Shown here piece after piece: positions 35,890-44,881 of a stretch of 64,000 nucleotides of DNA. Position 1 is the first letter of the stretch. Every line of letters begins with the position of its first letter. This DNA comes from Saprospiraceae bacterium. GTDB taxonomy: Bacteria; Bacteroidota; Bacteroidia; Chitinophagales; Saprospiraceae. Both the position numbers and the translations under genes were made by a program. The stretch covers positions 1 to 64,000 of the forward strand of contig JAEUUT010000143.1 in NCBI GenBank assembly GCA_016787415.1, in the 5' to 3' direction. The notes beneath the pieces are model-generated. The model had not been told where the DNA came from, did no database searches, and was given only the letters and a program-made list of their open reading frames with translations.

Positions 35890-37038
35890 ATGAAAAAAAT
35901 CTATATCCTTTTTATCCATATCTTTTTACTGACATCTGCATTGTTTAGCCAACAGTCATCTGTTGACAGTGCAATAAAATACCTTCGTGACAATAATACT
36001 TCTCCTCAAGATTATGTTCTTGATAAATTCACGAATGCTGATATTATTCTGCTTGCCGAAGATCATAGAGTGAAGGAAAATCTTGATTTTTTGGGAAGTT
36101 TAATACCCCAACTTTATAAAAAAGGAGTTTTTACTATAGGCATGGAATTCGGAGCGTATGAAGACCAGCGTTCATTAGATAGTTTAGTTACCGCAGAAAC
36201 CTATGATGAGAATTTGGCAAGACAACTAATGTTTAACTACAATCCCGGGTGGGCATTTAAGGAGTATATGGATATTTATAAATTCGCTTGGGCATTTAAT
36301 AAAACTTTAATGAAAAATGAGAGAAAATTTAGAATAATAAATTTAAGTTACAAATATGACTGGACATCTTTTTCAGGGCAAAGAACGCCCGAAAACATGA
36401 AAGTTGTGTTTTACAATGGGAATACAGAGGTTTTCAGGTTCAATATCGTCGAGAAAGAGATAATCCAAAAAAAGGAAAAAATTCTCATTCTCACTGGCGA
36501 TGTCCACGCATTTACCAAATATAAATTCCCGTATTATGACTTCACTTCTCCAAATTTTGTGAGATTTGATGGTAATTACTTCGGCAATTTATTGTACGCT
36601 AAATATCCGAAAAAGGTTTTTTCAATCTTGTTGCACAAGCCATTTTATAACTACCCTAATAAAAAACCCTTGCTAATATCACCTGCGAATGGAAACATCG
36701 AAAAAATTATGAGTTTTTTATCCAATCAACCCATTGGCTTTGACTTAAATAACACACCTTTGGGTAACCTGCCGGACAATAGTTATTTTTCAATGGGTTA
36801 CCCCAACTTTAAACTATCTGATGTTTATGATGGCTACATATTTCTCAAACCAATAAAAAAATTAACTTCTTGTACTATTGATTCATTATTTCTCACTGAT
36901 GCCAATTGGCAACAAGCCTCCGATAATATGCCTGACCCTGACTGGCGACCAAAGCCCCAAAGTTTAGCGGAGTATTGGAAACAGATATACGATTTTGCAG
37001 ACATCGTCAAATATTATGAAAAAACGGACGAACCATAA
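35890..37038 (+). CDS. Secreted ChaN/erythromycin-esterase-like (Tiki superfamily) protein
   Basis: 382 residues with signal peptide (LLTSALFSQ). DIILLAEDHRVKENLDFLGS and FTIGMEFGAYEDQRSLDSLV match the strand-helix metal or catalytic motifs (E/H-rich) of the ChaN/EreA/Tiki fold, and ILILTGDVHAF supplies the later conserved acidic/histidine motif. Substrate unknown: members bind haem, hydrolyse macrolides or cleave peptides. It starts 27 bases after the cyclase gene and could be co-transcribed. Confidence 0.65.
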   Translation: MKKIYILFIHIFLLTSALFSQQSSVDSAIKYLRDNNTSPQDYVLDKFTNADIILLAEDHRVKENLDFLGSLIPQLYKKGVFTIGMEFGAYEDQRSLDSLVTAETYDENLARQLMFNYNPGWAFKEYMDIYKFAWAFNKTLMKNERKFRIINLSYKYDWTSFSGQRTPENMKVVFYNGNTEVFRFNIVEKEIIQKKEKILILTGDVHAFTKYKFPYYDFTSPNFVRFDGNYFGNLLYAKYPKKVFSILLHKPFYNYPNKKPLLISPANGNIEKIMSFLSNQPIGFDLNNTPLGNLPDNSYFSMGYPNFKLSDVYDGYIFLKPIKKLTSCTIDSLFLTDANWQQASDNMPDPDWRPKPQSLAEYWKQIYDFADIVKYYEKTDEP

Positions 37039-37062
37039 AACTACCACTAACAGGCTAAAACA

Positions 37063-38025
37063 ATGTCAACTAAAATGCTTTCAATACTAAGTTACCTTAT
37101 CATTGCCGGAATGCTGATTTTTCTGGTATTCATGTCAGGAGAAAGCAGAGGAGGGGGAGATGCAGCCACCAGGGGCCTGGGCAAATACTTGATATTGCTG
37201 CCTATTGTGGCAATTGTCTGTCTGGTGGTATTCAATCTGCCGACAAGCCATTGGATCAAGTACTTCGGGCTTGTCATCGGCTTTTTATGCGTTGTTGCAT
37301 TGGTCGTCTTTTTGCTCGCATTGTCAGGTTCTAGTTTGATTTTTCAGGATACCCGAACACCTCGTGAACCACCACAATATGAAGACCCGATTTTAACACA
37401 ATTATTTGATGCCTTCCATAAGGGCAAAGTGAAACAGTGGAAAACTTTGCTGCAATCGCATCCAGAACATGTTCAACACAAAAAATTGTTGCAAGATATT
37501 TTGTACGATGCCAATGCAGACGATGAATCGAATACGCGCAAACTGGAGGCCGTAAAATATATGCTCGACGCTGGCGCAAAAATTGACACCAGCAATTGCA
37601 GCAATCTTGCTTTTTTTGCCAGTTCCGGAAAAACCGACTTCATCGAATTGCTTTTGCAGCATGGCGCTGATCCGAATTGTATTCCATGGCCAGGGGAAAC
37701 AGTACTTTGTTTTTCCATAGGAAGTTATTATGAAGAAGGAACAGTTATTGATTTGCTTGTGAAGTATGGAGCCGACGTCCATGCAAAAAAATATGACCAA
37801 CAACACCAAGATAGCATCCCTCCTCTTTTATATGCTGCATATTATGGGCGGTGGCATTGTTGCCAGACCTTGTTGAAAAACGGAGCCGACCCCCATTTCA
37901 AGAATAAAGACGGTGTCAGCATTAAAGATTTTATTCTTAAAGAATCCGAAAAATCTAAGGATCATCTTTACTACCAGGAGCCGGAGTTCTTGAAATTAGT
38001 GGAGCAAATTAAACATTATCAATAA
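37063..38025 (+). CDS. Membrane-anchored ankyrin-repeat protein
   Basis: 320 residues. Three N-terminal membrane segments (SYLIIAGMLIFLVFMSG, LILLPIVAIVCLVVFNL, YFGLVIGFLCVVALVVFLLA). From ~residue 160 ankyrin repeats: KYMLDAGAKIDTSNCSNLAF, DFIELLLQHGADPN, VIDLLVKYGADVHAKKY, CQTLLKNGADPHFKNKDG. A protein-binding scaffold on the cytoplasmic side; target unknown. 25 bases after the previous gene. Confidence 0.8.
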   Translation: MSTKMLSILSYLIIAGMLIFLVFMSGESRGGGDAATRGLGKYLILLPIVAIVCLVVFNLPTSHWIKYFGLVIGFLCVVALVVFLLALSGSSLIFQDTRTPREPPQYEDPILTQLFDAFHKGKVKQWKTLLQSHPEHVQHKKLLQDILYDANADDESNTRKLEAVKYMLDAGAKIDTSNCSNLAFFASSGKTDFIELLLQHGADPNCIPWPGETVLCFSIGSYYEEGTVIDLLVKYGADVHAKKYDQQHQDSIPPLLYAAYYGRWHCCQTLLKNGADPHFKNKDGVSIKDFILKESEKSKDHLYYQEPEFLKLVEQIKHYQ

Positions 38026-38105
38026 CGGATTGCAATTGGAAGCGAATGATGCTTCAAATATTGTAATAGTGCCAAAAGTGCAGCGCAGGCAACAACAACA
38101 CAAAA

Positions 38106-38687
38106 ATGCAAGACATCCTCTTTGATTTCATATCAAAATACATCTCTCTTACAGAAGAAGAGAAGAACACAATCCTTTCTTTGAACATTTTTCGCTCGGT
38201 AAAGAAAGGCACTACCCTACTCCAGGAAGGTCAAAAATCAAAAGACAGTTACTTCGTTCTAAAAGGTTGTATTCGAACATATTATGTCATTGATGGCGAA
38301 GAAAAAACCACTGCTTTCTACACAGAAATGGAGGCACTGACACCCCATTGTGTGATAAACAAAACGCCGTCGGAATATTATGTAAGTTGTATAGAAGACA
38401 CGATACTTACTGTGTCCGATTCTGATATGGAAGTAGAAGTAAACAGTAAATTTCCAAAATTTGAAACCATGTGCAGGATAATGGCCGAAGAACTTTTAGC
38501 CAAACAACGCGTAGACTTTGACGCGTTCAAGACTTCTTCGCCTGAACAACGATACCTGAACTTATTAGAAAAAAGACCGGACCTCGTCCAACGTGTTCCA
38601 CAACACCAGTTAGCGAGTTATTTGGGCATCAAACCTCAGTCCTTGAGCAGGCTACGAGCCAGAATTCTGGAGAAACGTATTTCTTAA
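38106..38687 (+). CDS. Crp/Fnr family transcriptional regulator
   Basis: 193 residues. The N-terminal cyclic-nucleotide-binding-like barrel (KKGTTLLQEGQKSKDSYFVL, GCIRTYYVIDGEEKTTAFYT) is followed by a C-terminal winged helix (VPQHQLASYLGIKPQSLSRL). The PRSAVAR-like phosphate-binding cassette for cAMP is not evident, as in most Bacteroidetes members of this group, so direct cAMP sensing should not be assumed despite the nearby cyclase gene. Likely controls the adjacent outer-membrane and membrane-protein genes. Confidence 0.88.
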   Translation: MQDILFDFISKYISLTEEEKNTILSLNIFRSVKKGTTLLQEGQKSKDSYFVLKGCIRTYYVIDGEEKTTAFYTEMEALTPHCVINKTPSEYYVSCIEDTILTVSDSDMEVEVNSKFPKFETMCRIMAEELLAKQRVDFDAFKTSSPEQRYLNLLEKRPDLVQRVPQHQLASYLGIKPQSLSRLRARILEKRIS

Positions 38688-38720
38688 CTTAAGTGAACGA
38701 GTCGTCGTATCTCACCCATC

Positions 38721-38728
38721 TACTTTTG
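38721..38728 (+). promoter_or_regulatory. -7 promoter box for the outer-membrane protein gene
   Basis: TACTTTTG matches TANNTTTG exactly and lies 31 bases before the ATG at 38760. The -33 element is not clear. Confidence 0.45.
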
Positions 38729-38759
38729 CAGCATCGTTTTACAACAATTAAAAAATGCT

Positions 38760-39386
38760 ATGCAAAAGAACGTTTTATGGATGGTACTTGCCTTCGTGTT
38801 GGCAGGCAGTACACAGGTGAATGCACAATATTCCAAGCAAGACAGTACCTACAAAAAGTATTTTGTTGGAAGTACCTTCCTGATGTTAGGAAATTTTATT
38901 CCTGACGATCCCAATCCGCCCGGGTTCATACAATTAAACATTGGATACCGGATTACGCGTAAAGATGTTGTTTTTCTGGAACTGAAAAGATCCAGATTTG
39001 CCTGGCCATTGGGTATCCCCTGGGGCAAATCATTTGATGCGCCCGGAGAAAACTACCCCGGGCATATACGCCAGCATGTCCTTGGACTGGCATACAATCA
39101 TTTTTGGTGGAAAGGGTTGTATACCGGAGTTCATGCCATGCATGCTTTTCAAAAATACATAAATGAGGATGATAAGAAGATTACCAATGGATACACCTTG
39201 TTTATGACCTACCGCTTGGGTTACCAGGTCAGGCTATTTAAAAACCGTTTCTTTATAGAACCTTCTATTGGTTTGACGCATTGGCCCATCAAAACGAATA
39301 CGCCAGAGTCTTTTGAATCAAAAGAAAGTAAATGGCCCAAATACTTTGCTTATGAACCAGGCCTTCATTTTGGGTTTAATTTTTAA
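38760..39386 (+). CDS. Outer-membrane beta-barrel-like protein, unknown
   Basis: 208 residues with signal peptide (VLAGSTQVNAQ). Alternating amphipathic strands with many aromatic residues (GFIQLNIGYRITRKDVVFLE, TLFMTYRLGYQVRLF) and a terminal aromatic strand GLHFGFNF indicate a small outer-membrane barrel. No specific family recognised. It follows the Crp/Fnr gene and precedes a DUF6326-like gene by 10 bases. Confidence 0.65.
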   Translation: MQKNVLWMVLAFVLAGSTQVNAQYSKQDSTYKKYFVGSTFLMLGNFIPDDPNPPGFIQLNIGYRITRKDVVFLELKRSRFAWPLGIPWGKSFDAPGENYPGHIRQHVLGLAYNHFWWKGLYTGVHAMHAFQKYINEDDKKITNGYTLFMTYRLGYQVRLFKNRFFIEPSIGLTHWPIKTNTPESFESKESKWPKYFAYEPGLHFGFNF

Positions 39387-39396
39387 TCGATCTTGT

Positions 39397-39828
39397 ATGG
39401 CTACGCAGAAAACAGCACAAAATGCACTGGAGGACATCAAAGTCAGTTTGAAAGGGAAACTTGCTTCACTGTGGGCGACTTTGATGTTTCTCTATATCTA
39501 TGTCGATCATTTCCACTTGTTTATGCCGAACAAGGTGGCAGATATACAGGCTGGGCGCGTATTTACATTTGATATTACGCAAGGATTTCTTTTGGGAACA
39601 CTCGCCTCCATGACAATTCCGGCTCTGATGATTTTCCTTTCTGTGGCGCTGCCAGCCAAGATAAATCGCTGGACGAATATCATTATTGCGGCGATTTTTA
39701 TTCCCTATTCATTGTTTAATCTGGCAGGAGAAGCCTGGATGCACATGGTATTTGGCGCTGTTGTAGAAGTCGTGCTGCTTTGTCTGATTATTCGTTATGC
39801 ATGGAAATGGCCTCGGGTAGAAAAATAA
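39397..39828 (+). CDS. DUF6326-like four-helix membrane protein
   Basis: 143 residues from ATG 39397. Starts with a soluble helix (ALEDIKVSLKGKLASLW) then four membrane helices: ATLMFLYIYVDHFHLF, ITQGFLLGTLASMTIPALM, NIIIAAIFIPYSLFNLAG, FGAVVEVVLLCLIIRYA. The pattern LWATLMFLYIYVD matches the DUF6326 family as I recall it; function unknown. Upstream in-frame codons overlap the previous gene and are rejected. Confidence 0.7.
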   Translation: MATQKTAQNALEDIKVSLKGKLASLWATLMFLYIYVDHFHLFMPNKVADIQAGRVFTFDITQGFLLGTLASMTIPALMIFLSVALPAKINRWTNIIIAAIFIPYSLFNLAGEAWMHMVFGAVVEVVLLCLIIRYAWKWPRVEK

Positions 39829-40154
39829 AAAACGGGTAGGCTGTCCTCTTCAACAACCAGCGGCACCCTGCTTCCCAATCGTTTTTGTCCACTCTACGCC
39901 TTGTGTCCCTCGTGTCCGTCGTGGTTAAAAAAATAAACCACGAAGCGCTCGAAGAACACAAAGCGTAGGGTGGACTTTTTTTTTCTATCAATATTATTTT
40001 TGGGCTCTCATTTGCGAAACCGAAAAGTTGCACATACATTTGCAACCGATTGGTTTCATTAAACCTGAAATACAGATGAGTAGAGACATTTTTCAGAACA
40101 TTGCCGCTTTCATCAATTAGACAACCTGTTGACAATCATTAAAAAAACACAAAA
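39829..40154. repeat. Intergenic region with a long hairpin of about 9-base units
   Basis: Imperfect 40-bp arms lie at 39887-39926 and 39936-39975 (about three quarters matching) around a short A-rich loop. The left arm contains tandem TTGTGTCCC TCGTGTCCG TCGTGG units. A T9 run directly follows the right arm, so it could terminate transcription of the upstream gene. It resembles the other short-unit hairpins of the window in design. The rest, to 40154, shows nothing clear. Confidence 0.65.
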
Positions 40155-40652
40155 ATGAGCCATTCACAATTTGACTTTACCGTTGACAAGTCAACCCATT
40201 CCGTATTCATCAACAGAGAATTTGATGCGGAACAATCCCTGGTTTGGGACGCATTTACAAAGCAAGAACTGCTTGACCAGTGGTGGGCGCCCAAACCCTG
40301 GATGTCAAGAACAAAATCTATGGACTTCAAAGTGGGTGGAAGAAGATTTTATGCTATGGTCAGCCCGGAGGGGCAAGAGCATTGGGCCATTCAGAAATAT
40401 ACTTCGATTAGTCCAATAACCCATTTCAAAATGTTCAATGCATTTGCAGATCAAGATGAAAACCCTCAATTGCCAGGTTCTGACTGGGATTTTCATTTCA
40501 GCGAACAAAATGGCATTACAAAAGTGAGCATTACCATTTACAATGACTCCCTTGAACGCATGGAGAAAATGATTGAAATGGGCTTTAAAGAAGGATTTAC
40601 GGCGACTTTAAATGCACTGCAAGAACTATTGAGTCATATAAAAACAAGTTGA
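40155..40652 (+). CDS. SRPBCC (AHSA1-like) domain protein
   Basis: 165 residues. [31 protein letters not shown] and the closing [17 protein letters not shown] are typical of the activator-of-Hsp90-ATPase-1-like SRPBCC proteins, small ligand-binding folds. Ligand unknown. Convergent with msrB, leaving only 3 bases between the genes. Confidence 0.85.
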   Translation: MSHSQFDFTVDKSTHSVFINREFDAEQSLVWDAFTKQELLDQWWAPKPWMSRTKSMDFKVGGRRFYAMVSPEGQEHWAIQKYTSISPITHFKMFNAFADQDENPQLPGSDWDFHFSEQNGITKVSITIYNDSLERMEKMIEMGFKEGFTATLNALQELLSHIKTS

Positions 40653-40655
40653 GAC

Positions 40656-41039
40656 CTATTCTCCCGCCACAAACCGTATCGACAGCGAATTCACACAGTG
40701 GCGTGTATTCTTGGCCGTCATACGTTCTCCATCAAATACGTGGCCCAGGTGGCCGCCGCAGTTGGCGCACACAATTTCGGTTCTTTTCATGCCAAAAGAG
40801 TTGTCCACATGGCGTTCGATAGCGCCCGGAATTTCATCGTCGAAAGAAGGCCAGCCGCAGCCGCTGTCGAATTTATCGGAACTGCGGTACAGCGGTGCAT
40901 TGCAGCGGCGGCAAATAAACATACCGACGCCCTTGTGGTGGTTGTATTCGCCGGTAAATGCCCTTTCCGTACCTTTTTGTTCGATGACATACGCTTCTTC
41001 GGGCGTCAGGGCATTCCAGTTTTGATGGTTGTTTTCCAT
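40656..41039 (-). CDS. msrB: Peptide-methionine (R)-S-oxide reductase
   Basis: 127 residues from ATG 41039 ([19 protein letters not shown]); the frame extends upstream but without family similarity. Zinc site CRRCNAPLY and [21 protein letters not shown] substrate loop; catalytic Cys in [13 protein letters not shown] (usually RYCINS). Reduces methionine-R-sulfoxide in proteins. Confidence 0.95.
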   Translation of the reverse strand: MENNHQNWNALTPEEAYVIEQKGTERAFTGEYNHHKGVGMFICRRCNAPLYRSSDKFDSGCGWPSFDDEIPGAIERHVDNSFGMKRTEIVCANCGGHLGHVFDGERMTAKNTRHCVNSLSIRFVAGE

Positions 41040-41087
41040 GCAAGTTGTTTTTGAAATCGCAGTATTAACAAACAAACAGGCAAAAAG

Positions 41088-42026
41088 TTACCTAAGAAAC
41101 CGATCATCTGTAAGCGCTTCCAGAAATGCTTTCAGGTCGGCCTTTTCTTCCACCGTCAGCCGCAGCGGTTCGCGCAGCAAGGTATCCCGGTTGATGCCGC
41201 CCGGCACAAAACGATCGGGCGTATCATAAAAATCGATCACCTCTTCCAGGGTTTTAAACATGCCGTTGTGCATGTATGGCGCAGTAACGGCTATGTTCCG
41301 GAGCCCGGGCACTTTGAATTTGCCCAGATCGGCGCTGTCTTTCGTAATGTCATATCGGCCCCGGTCGTTCAATTGGCCCGTGCCGGTGTAAAGGCCAACG
41401 TTTCTAAATTCGTCGCCAGTAAAATCCGGGGAAAAATGGCAATCAAAACACTTGCCTTTGTTCATGAACAGCCGACGACCGCGCCGGGCGGATTCGCTCA
41501 TGCCGCCATCCATGCCTCGTGCCGAACGATCAAACGGCGTATCGGAGGTTTCGAGCGTGCGGACATAGGCTGCCAGTGCCTGCGCCAGCGCATCCATATC
41601 TGCCTGTTTGCCAAATAGTTGTACAAAAGCAGGTCCGTAAACCGAGTGCTGTTGAAGCCGCCGGGTAACCAGGTCTGCCGTGGCCCGCATTTCCACAGTA
41701 TCCTGTATCGGCATCAGCACCTGCTGCTCGAGTGTGGCGGCTCTTCCGTCGTAAAAAAAATGCTCCCGGGAAGCCATATTCGTGATGCCCTGCGCGTTGC
41801 GTCGGCCCAGCCTACCCCCTACCCCGCGGCTCACTGCCGTGGTATCTGCAAAACCGAACTTCGGGATGTGGCAACTGGCGCAACTAATTGTGCTATCGAG
41901 CGAAAGTATCGGATCAAAAAACAAACGTTCTCCGAGTTGTTCCGGAGTATCAAATGTTGCATTTTCAAAGGCGAACACAAGGCCCAGCAACAGGAACGAA
42001 ACCGCTAAAAAGGTAGTACGCTTCAT
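41088..42026 (-). CDS. Di-haem cytochrome c peroxidase family protein
   Basis: 312 residues with an N-terminal export signal. Two c-type haem motifs: CASCH (in STISCASCHIPKFGFAD) and CFDCH (in GKCFDCHFSPDFTGDEF). LGERLFFDPILSLD and TLEQQVLMPIQDTVEM are family landmarks, as is APYMHNGMFKTLEEVIDFYD. Periplasmic reduction of H2O2, or a MauG-like role. A TACTTTTG box lies directly upstream. Confidence 0.92.
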   Translation of the reverse strand: MKRTTFLAVSFLLLGLVFAFENATFDTPEQLGERLFFDPILSLDSTISCASCHIPKFGFADTTAVSRGVGGRLGRRNAQGITNMASREHFFYDGRAATLEQQVLMPIQDTVEMRATADLVTRRLQQHSVYGPAFVQLFGKQADMDALAQALAAYVRTLETSDTPFDRSARGMDGGMSESARRGRRLFMNKGKCFDCHFSPDFTGDEFRNVGLYTGTGQLNDRGRYDITKDSADLGKFKVPGLRNIAVTAPYMHNGMFKTLEEVIDFYDTPDRFVPGGINRDTLLREPLRLTVEEKADLKAFLEALTDDRFLR

Positions 42027-42030
42027 GCAG

Positions 42031-42038
42031 CAAAAGTA
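42031..42038 (-). promoter_or_regulatory. -7 box touching the cytochrome c peroxidase start
   Basis: On the minus strand TACTTTTG is followed by CTGC and then the ATG at 42026. The start site of such a promoter would fall at or next to the ATG, implying a leaderless message. Confidence 0.4.
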
Positions 42039-42168
42039 AGGTACCTGACAATTTTGTAACTAACAATCTAAAAACAAGCGGCTCAATAGACTGTTAATGT
42101 GAAAAAAGTTAATTTTCGGGAAAATAGACGTTCCCTACAGTTTTTTTTAATAACCAAATCCGAATCAC

Positions 42169-43836
42169 ATGAAGTATTTTTTTACACTGTTTATTCTTTT
42201 TTCAGGCGCTTCAATTTTTTCTCAAACCGCGCCCAATTTTACGGTAACCACCTCCGATGGAGATGTTAGAACCCTATACAACGATTACCTGAATCAGGGA
42301 AAAGTAGTAGTTATAGAGGCATTTTTTACTACCTGTCCGCCCTGCAATACCCATGCCCCTTATTGGCAAGCATTGTACCAAAGTCAGTTGACCGCCCATC
42401 CCAATAAGGTAGAATTTATCATGCTGAGCACGCTGCAGTCGGATAACAATACCAAAGTAGCCATTTACAAAAACAGCAAAGGACTGACGATGCCGGGAGT
42501 AGGAAATGATGGCGGCGGACTGGCTGCTATTCTACCCTACATGACTGGCCAGTTTGGGGAATTTCAGGGTACTCCCACGTTCATCGTAATCGATACAGAT
42601 GGGCATGTCACGTTTGATATACGCGGTACCAGTCCACAAAACACGATGGATCTGATCGCGCAGCAGATCACGGCTTCTCTGGCTGAAAACTGTTCAATTC
42701 TGACGCCTTCTGGAATGCCCATTGGAAATGTCCAGATCAGCGCCACTACACCCAATATGACCGCCAATATCACCGCTTCCATTACTTACAGCCTGTCGAG
42801 TATCACACAATTGCAAAATGCGACTTACACCATTTCGGCTACAAAAGAAGATGACAACGGCCCGTTATCAGGGGTCACAACTTTCGATCTGGTGCTCATC
42901 AGCAAACATATTCTTGGACTGGAAATATTGACTCAACCCTGGAAGTTGACGGCAGCAGATATGAATTGCAACGGAATGATTACAACTTTCGACATCGTAG
43001 TAGGCCGAAAAGTAATCCTGGGCATCGACAATAATTTTCCTTGCAGTAATTGGAGATTTATTCCTGACGGAGAGTCGATGCAAGCCAGCAATGGCGGTTG
43101 TGTGAATTTGATTGGCGTGAGGCTGGGTGATGTCACCGGCGATTACTTCGCGCCTCCTGCTTCCGAACGCGCCCCGCTTGTGTTGCAGACAACAGACCGG
43201 CAGGTAAAAGCAGGCGAGTCCGTCCTGATTCCTTTGTTTTCCACAGAGCAAATATCAGCCAGAAGTTTTCAACTAGGCATCGGTATTGATCCAAAATCAT
43301 TGCAAATCAACCAGTTGAGTTCGGCCCAATTGCCAGGTTTTGACCCTGCATCCTGCACCAATTTGAGTGCAGCAGCCTCGGGTCGACTGCCTGTTTTATG
43401 GATAGACGGTAGTGTGGCCGACATCAACCCGGATATTCCGGTGCTGACCATACAAGCCACGGTGCTGAAGGATGGCCTGCTCTCCGACATGTTTCGCCTG
43501 GAGCCATCGGTTTTGTCATCGGAAATGTTCGACGCCGAAGCACGGCCTGTATCGCTTGATCTGAATTGGCGTGCACAGCAAAATGAAGCAGCCGATGCAT
43601 GGCGGGTTTTCCCCAACCCCGCTCGTTCCTCATTTTACCTGAACTATACCAGCGAGGAGAAAGAAAATGGACTTATCCAGGTGGTGGATATGCAAGGAAA
43701 AACGGTGCTGGAACAAAACGTTTTGCTGGAAAAAGGGGAAAACCAGTGGGCGCTTCAGGTAAAAAACAATGCACCCGGATTACATGCGATCAAATTAAAT
43801 GGCCGTCCTTTGGGCAGTATTTTACTTGGTTTGTAA
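42169..43836 (+). CDS. Secreted TlpA-like thioredoxin / dockerin-like / T9SS type A protein
   Basis: 555 residues. Signal peptide (GASIFSQ). Residues ~20-170: thioredoxin-like domain with CPPC (AFFTTCPPCNTHAPYW) and cis-Pro segment FQGTPTFIVIDTDG. Residues ~225-320: two dockerin-type halves (TFDLVLISKHILGLE, TFDIVVGRKVILGID). Residues ~340-460: cohesin-like sandwich (SFQLGIGIDPKSLQI). The final ~75 residues are a type A sorting tail (WRVFPNPARSSFYLNY). A cell-surface or secreted redox protein; partner unknown. Dockerin and cohesin-like parts in one chain suggest self-association. Confidence 0.85.
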   Translation: MKYFFTLFILFSGASIFSQTAPNFTVTTSDGDVRTLYNDYLNQGKVVVIEAFFTTCPPCNTHAPYWQALYQSQLTAHPNKVEFIMLSTLQSDNNTKVAIYKNSKGLTMPGVGNDGGGLAAILPYMTGQFGEFQGTPTFIVIDTDGHVTFDIRGTSPQNTMDLIAQQITASLAENCSILTPSGMPIGNVQISATTPNMTANITASITYSLSSITQLQNATYTISATKEDDNGPLSGVTTFDLVLISKHILGLEILTQPWKLTAADMNCNGMITTFDIVVGRKVILGIDNNFPCSNWRFIPDGESMQASNGGCVNLIGVRLGDVTGDYFAPPASERAPLVLQTTDRQVKAGESVLIPLFSTEQISARSFQLGIGIDPKSLQINQLSSAQLPGFDPASCTNLSAAASGRLPVLWIDGSVADINPDIPVLTIQATVLKDGLLSDMFRLEPSVLSSEMFDAEARPVSLDLNWRAQQNEAADAWRVFPNPARSSFYLNYTSEEKENGLIQVVDMQGKTVLEQNVLLEKGENQWALQVKNNAPGLHAIKLNGRPLGSILLGL

Positions 43837-43852
43837 GAAACTGTTCAAAAAC

Positions 43853-44881
43853 ATGCATGAAGTGTATATGCGCCGGTGCCTTGATCTGGCGCTGCTGGGC
43901 GCAGGTCATGTTTCCCCCAATCCAATGGTCGGCGCGTTGCTTGTGTGTGAAGGCCGAATCATTGGCGAGGGCTGGCACCAACGCTGGGGAGGCCCCCATG
44001 CGGAAGTGAATTGTGTCCGTTCTGTGAAACAGGAAGACCGTCATTTGATTCCGCTTTCTACGCTGTATTGTACGCTGGAACCTTGCTTCCACTTTGGCAA
44101 AACGCCGCCCTGTGTCGATTTGATTCTAAAAGAAGGGATTTCGAAGGTTGTTATCGCCAATGAAGACCCCAACCCAAAAGTAGCGGGCCAAAGCGTACAA
44201 AAAATGCGTGCAGCAGGAATTGTAGTGGAAACTGGCGTTTTAGCACAGGAAGCAGCCTTTTTAAACCGTGCATTTTTTCATTCCATCCGTTTTAAAAAAC
44301 CCTATGTGGTGCTCAAATGGGCACAAAGCGCTGATGGGTTCCTGGGGCGACAAGGGGAAAGGACAGCCATCTCGGGCCCCTGGACGCAACGCCTGGTGCA
44401 TCGCTGGCGCAGCGAACTGGACGCCATCCTCACAGGTACACAAACAGTGCTGACCGACAATCCCAAACTGGATGCCCGGCTGTATGGAGGAAAAAATCCT
44501 TTGCGCATTACATTTGATATTGAAAAGAAAATTTCGGCTGAGTATAATATTTTAGATGACTCGGCGCCGACCTGGATATTCGGCCCAATGCGCGAAGGCT
44601 CCTTTCAGCAGACGGAATTTATCCCGTCCGATAGCCCCGTTTCGTTAGAAGGGTTGTTGAACAGGTTGTATGAAAACAACCGCGCCACCCTCCTGGTAGA
44701 AGGTGGCGCGCAGGTATTGACAACATTTCTGGATAGTGGCCTGTGGAACGAGATCAGGCTGATAGAGGGTTCTGGAAGCCTGGGAGGCGGCGTCAAAGCG
44801 CCGACATTGCCAGAAGGCCTGGTCTTGCATGAGCAATTTCAGGTTGACCAAGACAACATCCGGATTTTCCTTAAAAGGTAA
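43853..44881 (+). CDS. ribD: Bifunctional riboflavin biosynthesis deaminase/reductase
   Basis: 342 residues from ATG 43853 (MHEVYMRRCLDLA). N-terminal deaminase with zinc motif GGPHAEVNC and CTLEPCFHFGKTPPC; C-terminal reductase (VVLKWAQSADGFLG, ILTGTQTVLTDNPKLDAR, TLLVEGGAQVLTTFLDSGLW). Converts DARPP to ARPP in riboflavin synthesis. Starts 16 bases after the T9SS gene. Confidence 0.95.
   Translation: MHEVYMRRCLDLALLGAGHVSPNPMVGALLVCEGRIIGEGWHQRWGGPHAEVNCVRSVKQEDRHLIPLSTLYCTLEPCFHFGKTPPCVDLILKEGISKVVIANEDPNPKVAGQSVQKMRAAGIVVETGVLAQEAAFLNRAFFHSIRFKKPYVVLKWAQSADGFLGRQGERTAISGPWTQRLVHRWRSELDAILTGTQTVLTDNPKLDARLYGGKNPLRITFDIEKKISAEYNILDDSAPTWIFGPMREGSFQQTEFIPSDSPVSLEGLLNRLYENNRATLLVEGGAQVLTTFLDSGLWNEIRLIEGSGSLGGGVKAPTLPEGLVLHEQFQVDQDNIRIFLKR

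Noticed and set aside
37040..37063. CACTAAC-containing gap after the ChaN-like gene considered as another cassette site
   Set aside because: It has a core-like heptamer but no pairing arms and no complementary cassette end, so the array is taken to end at 32119.
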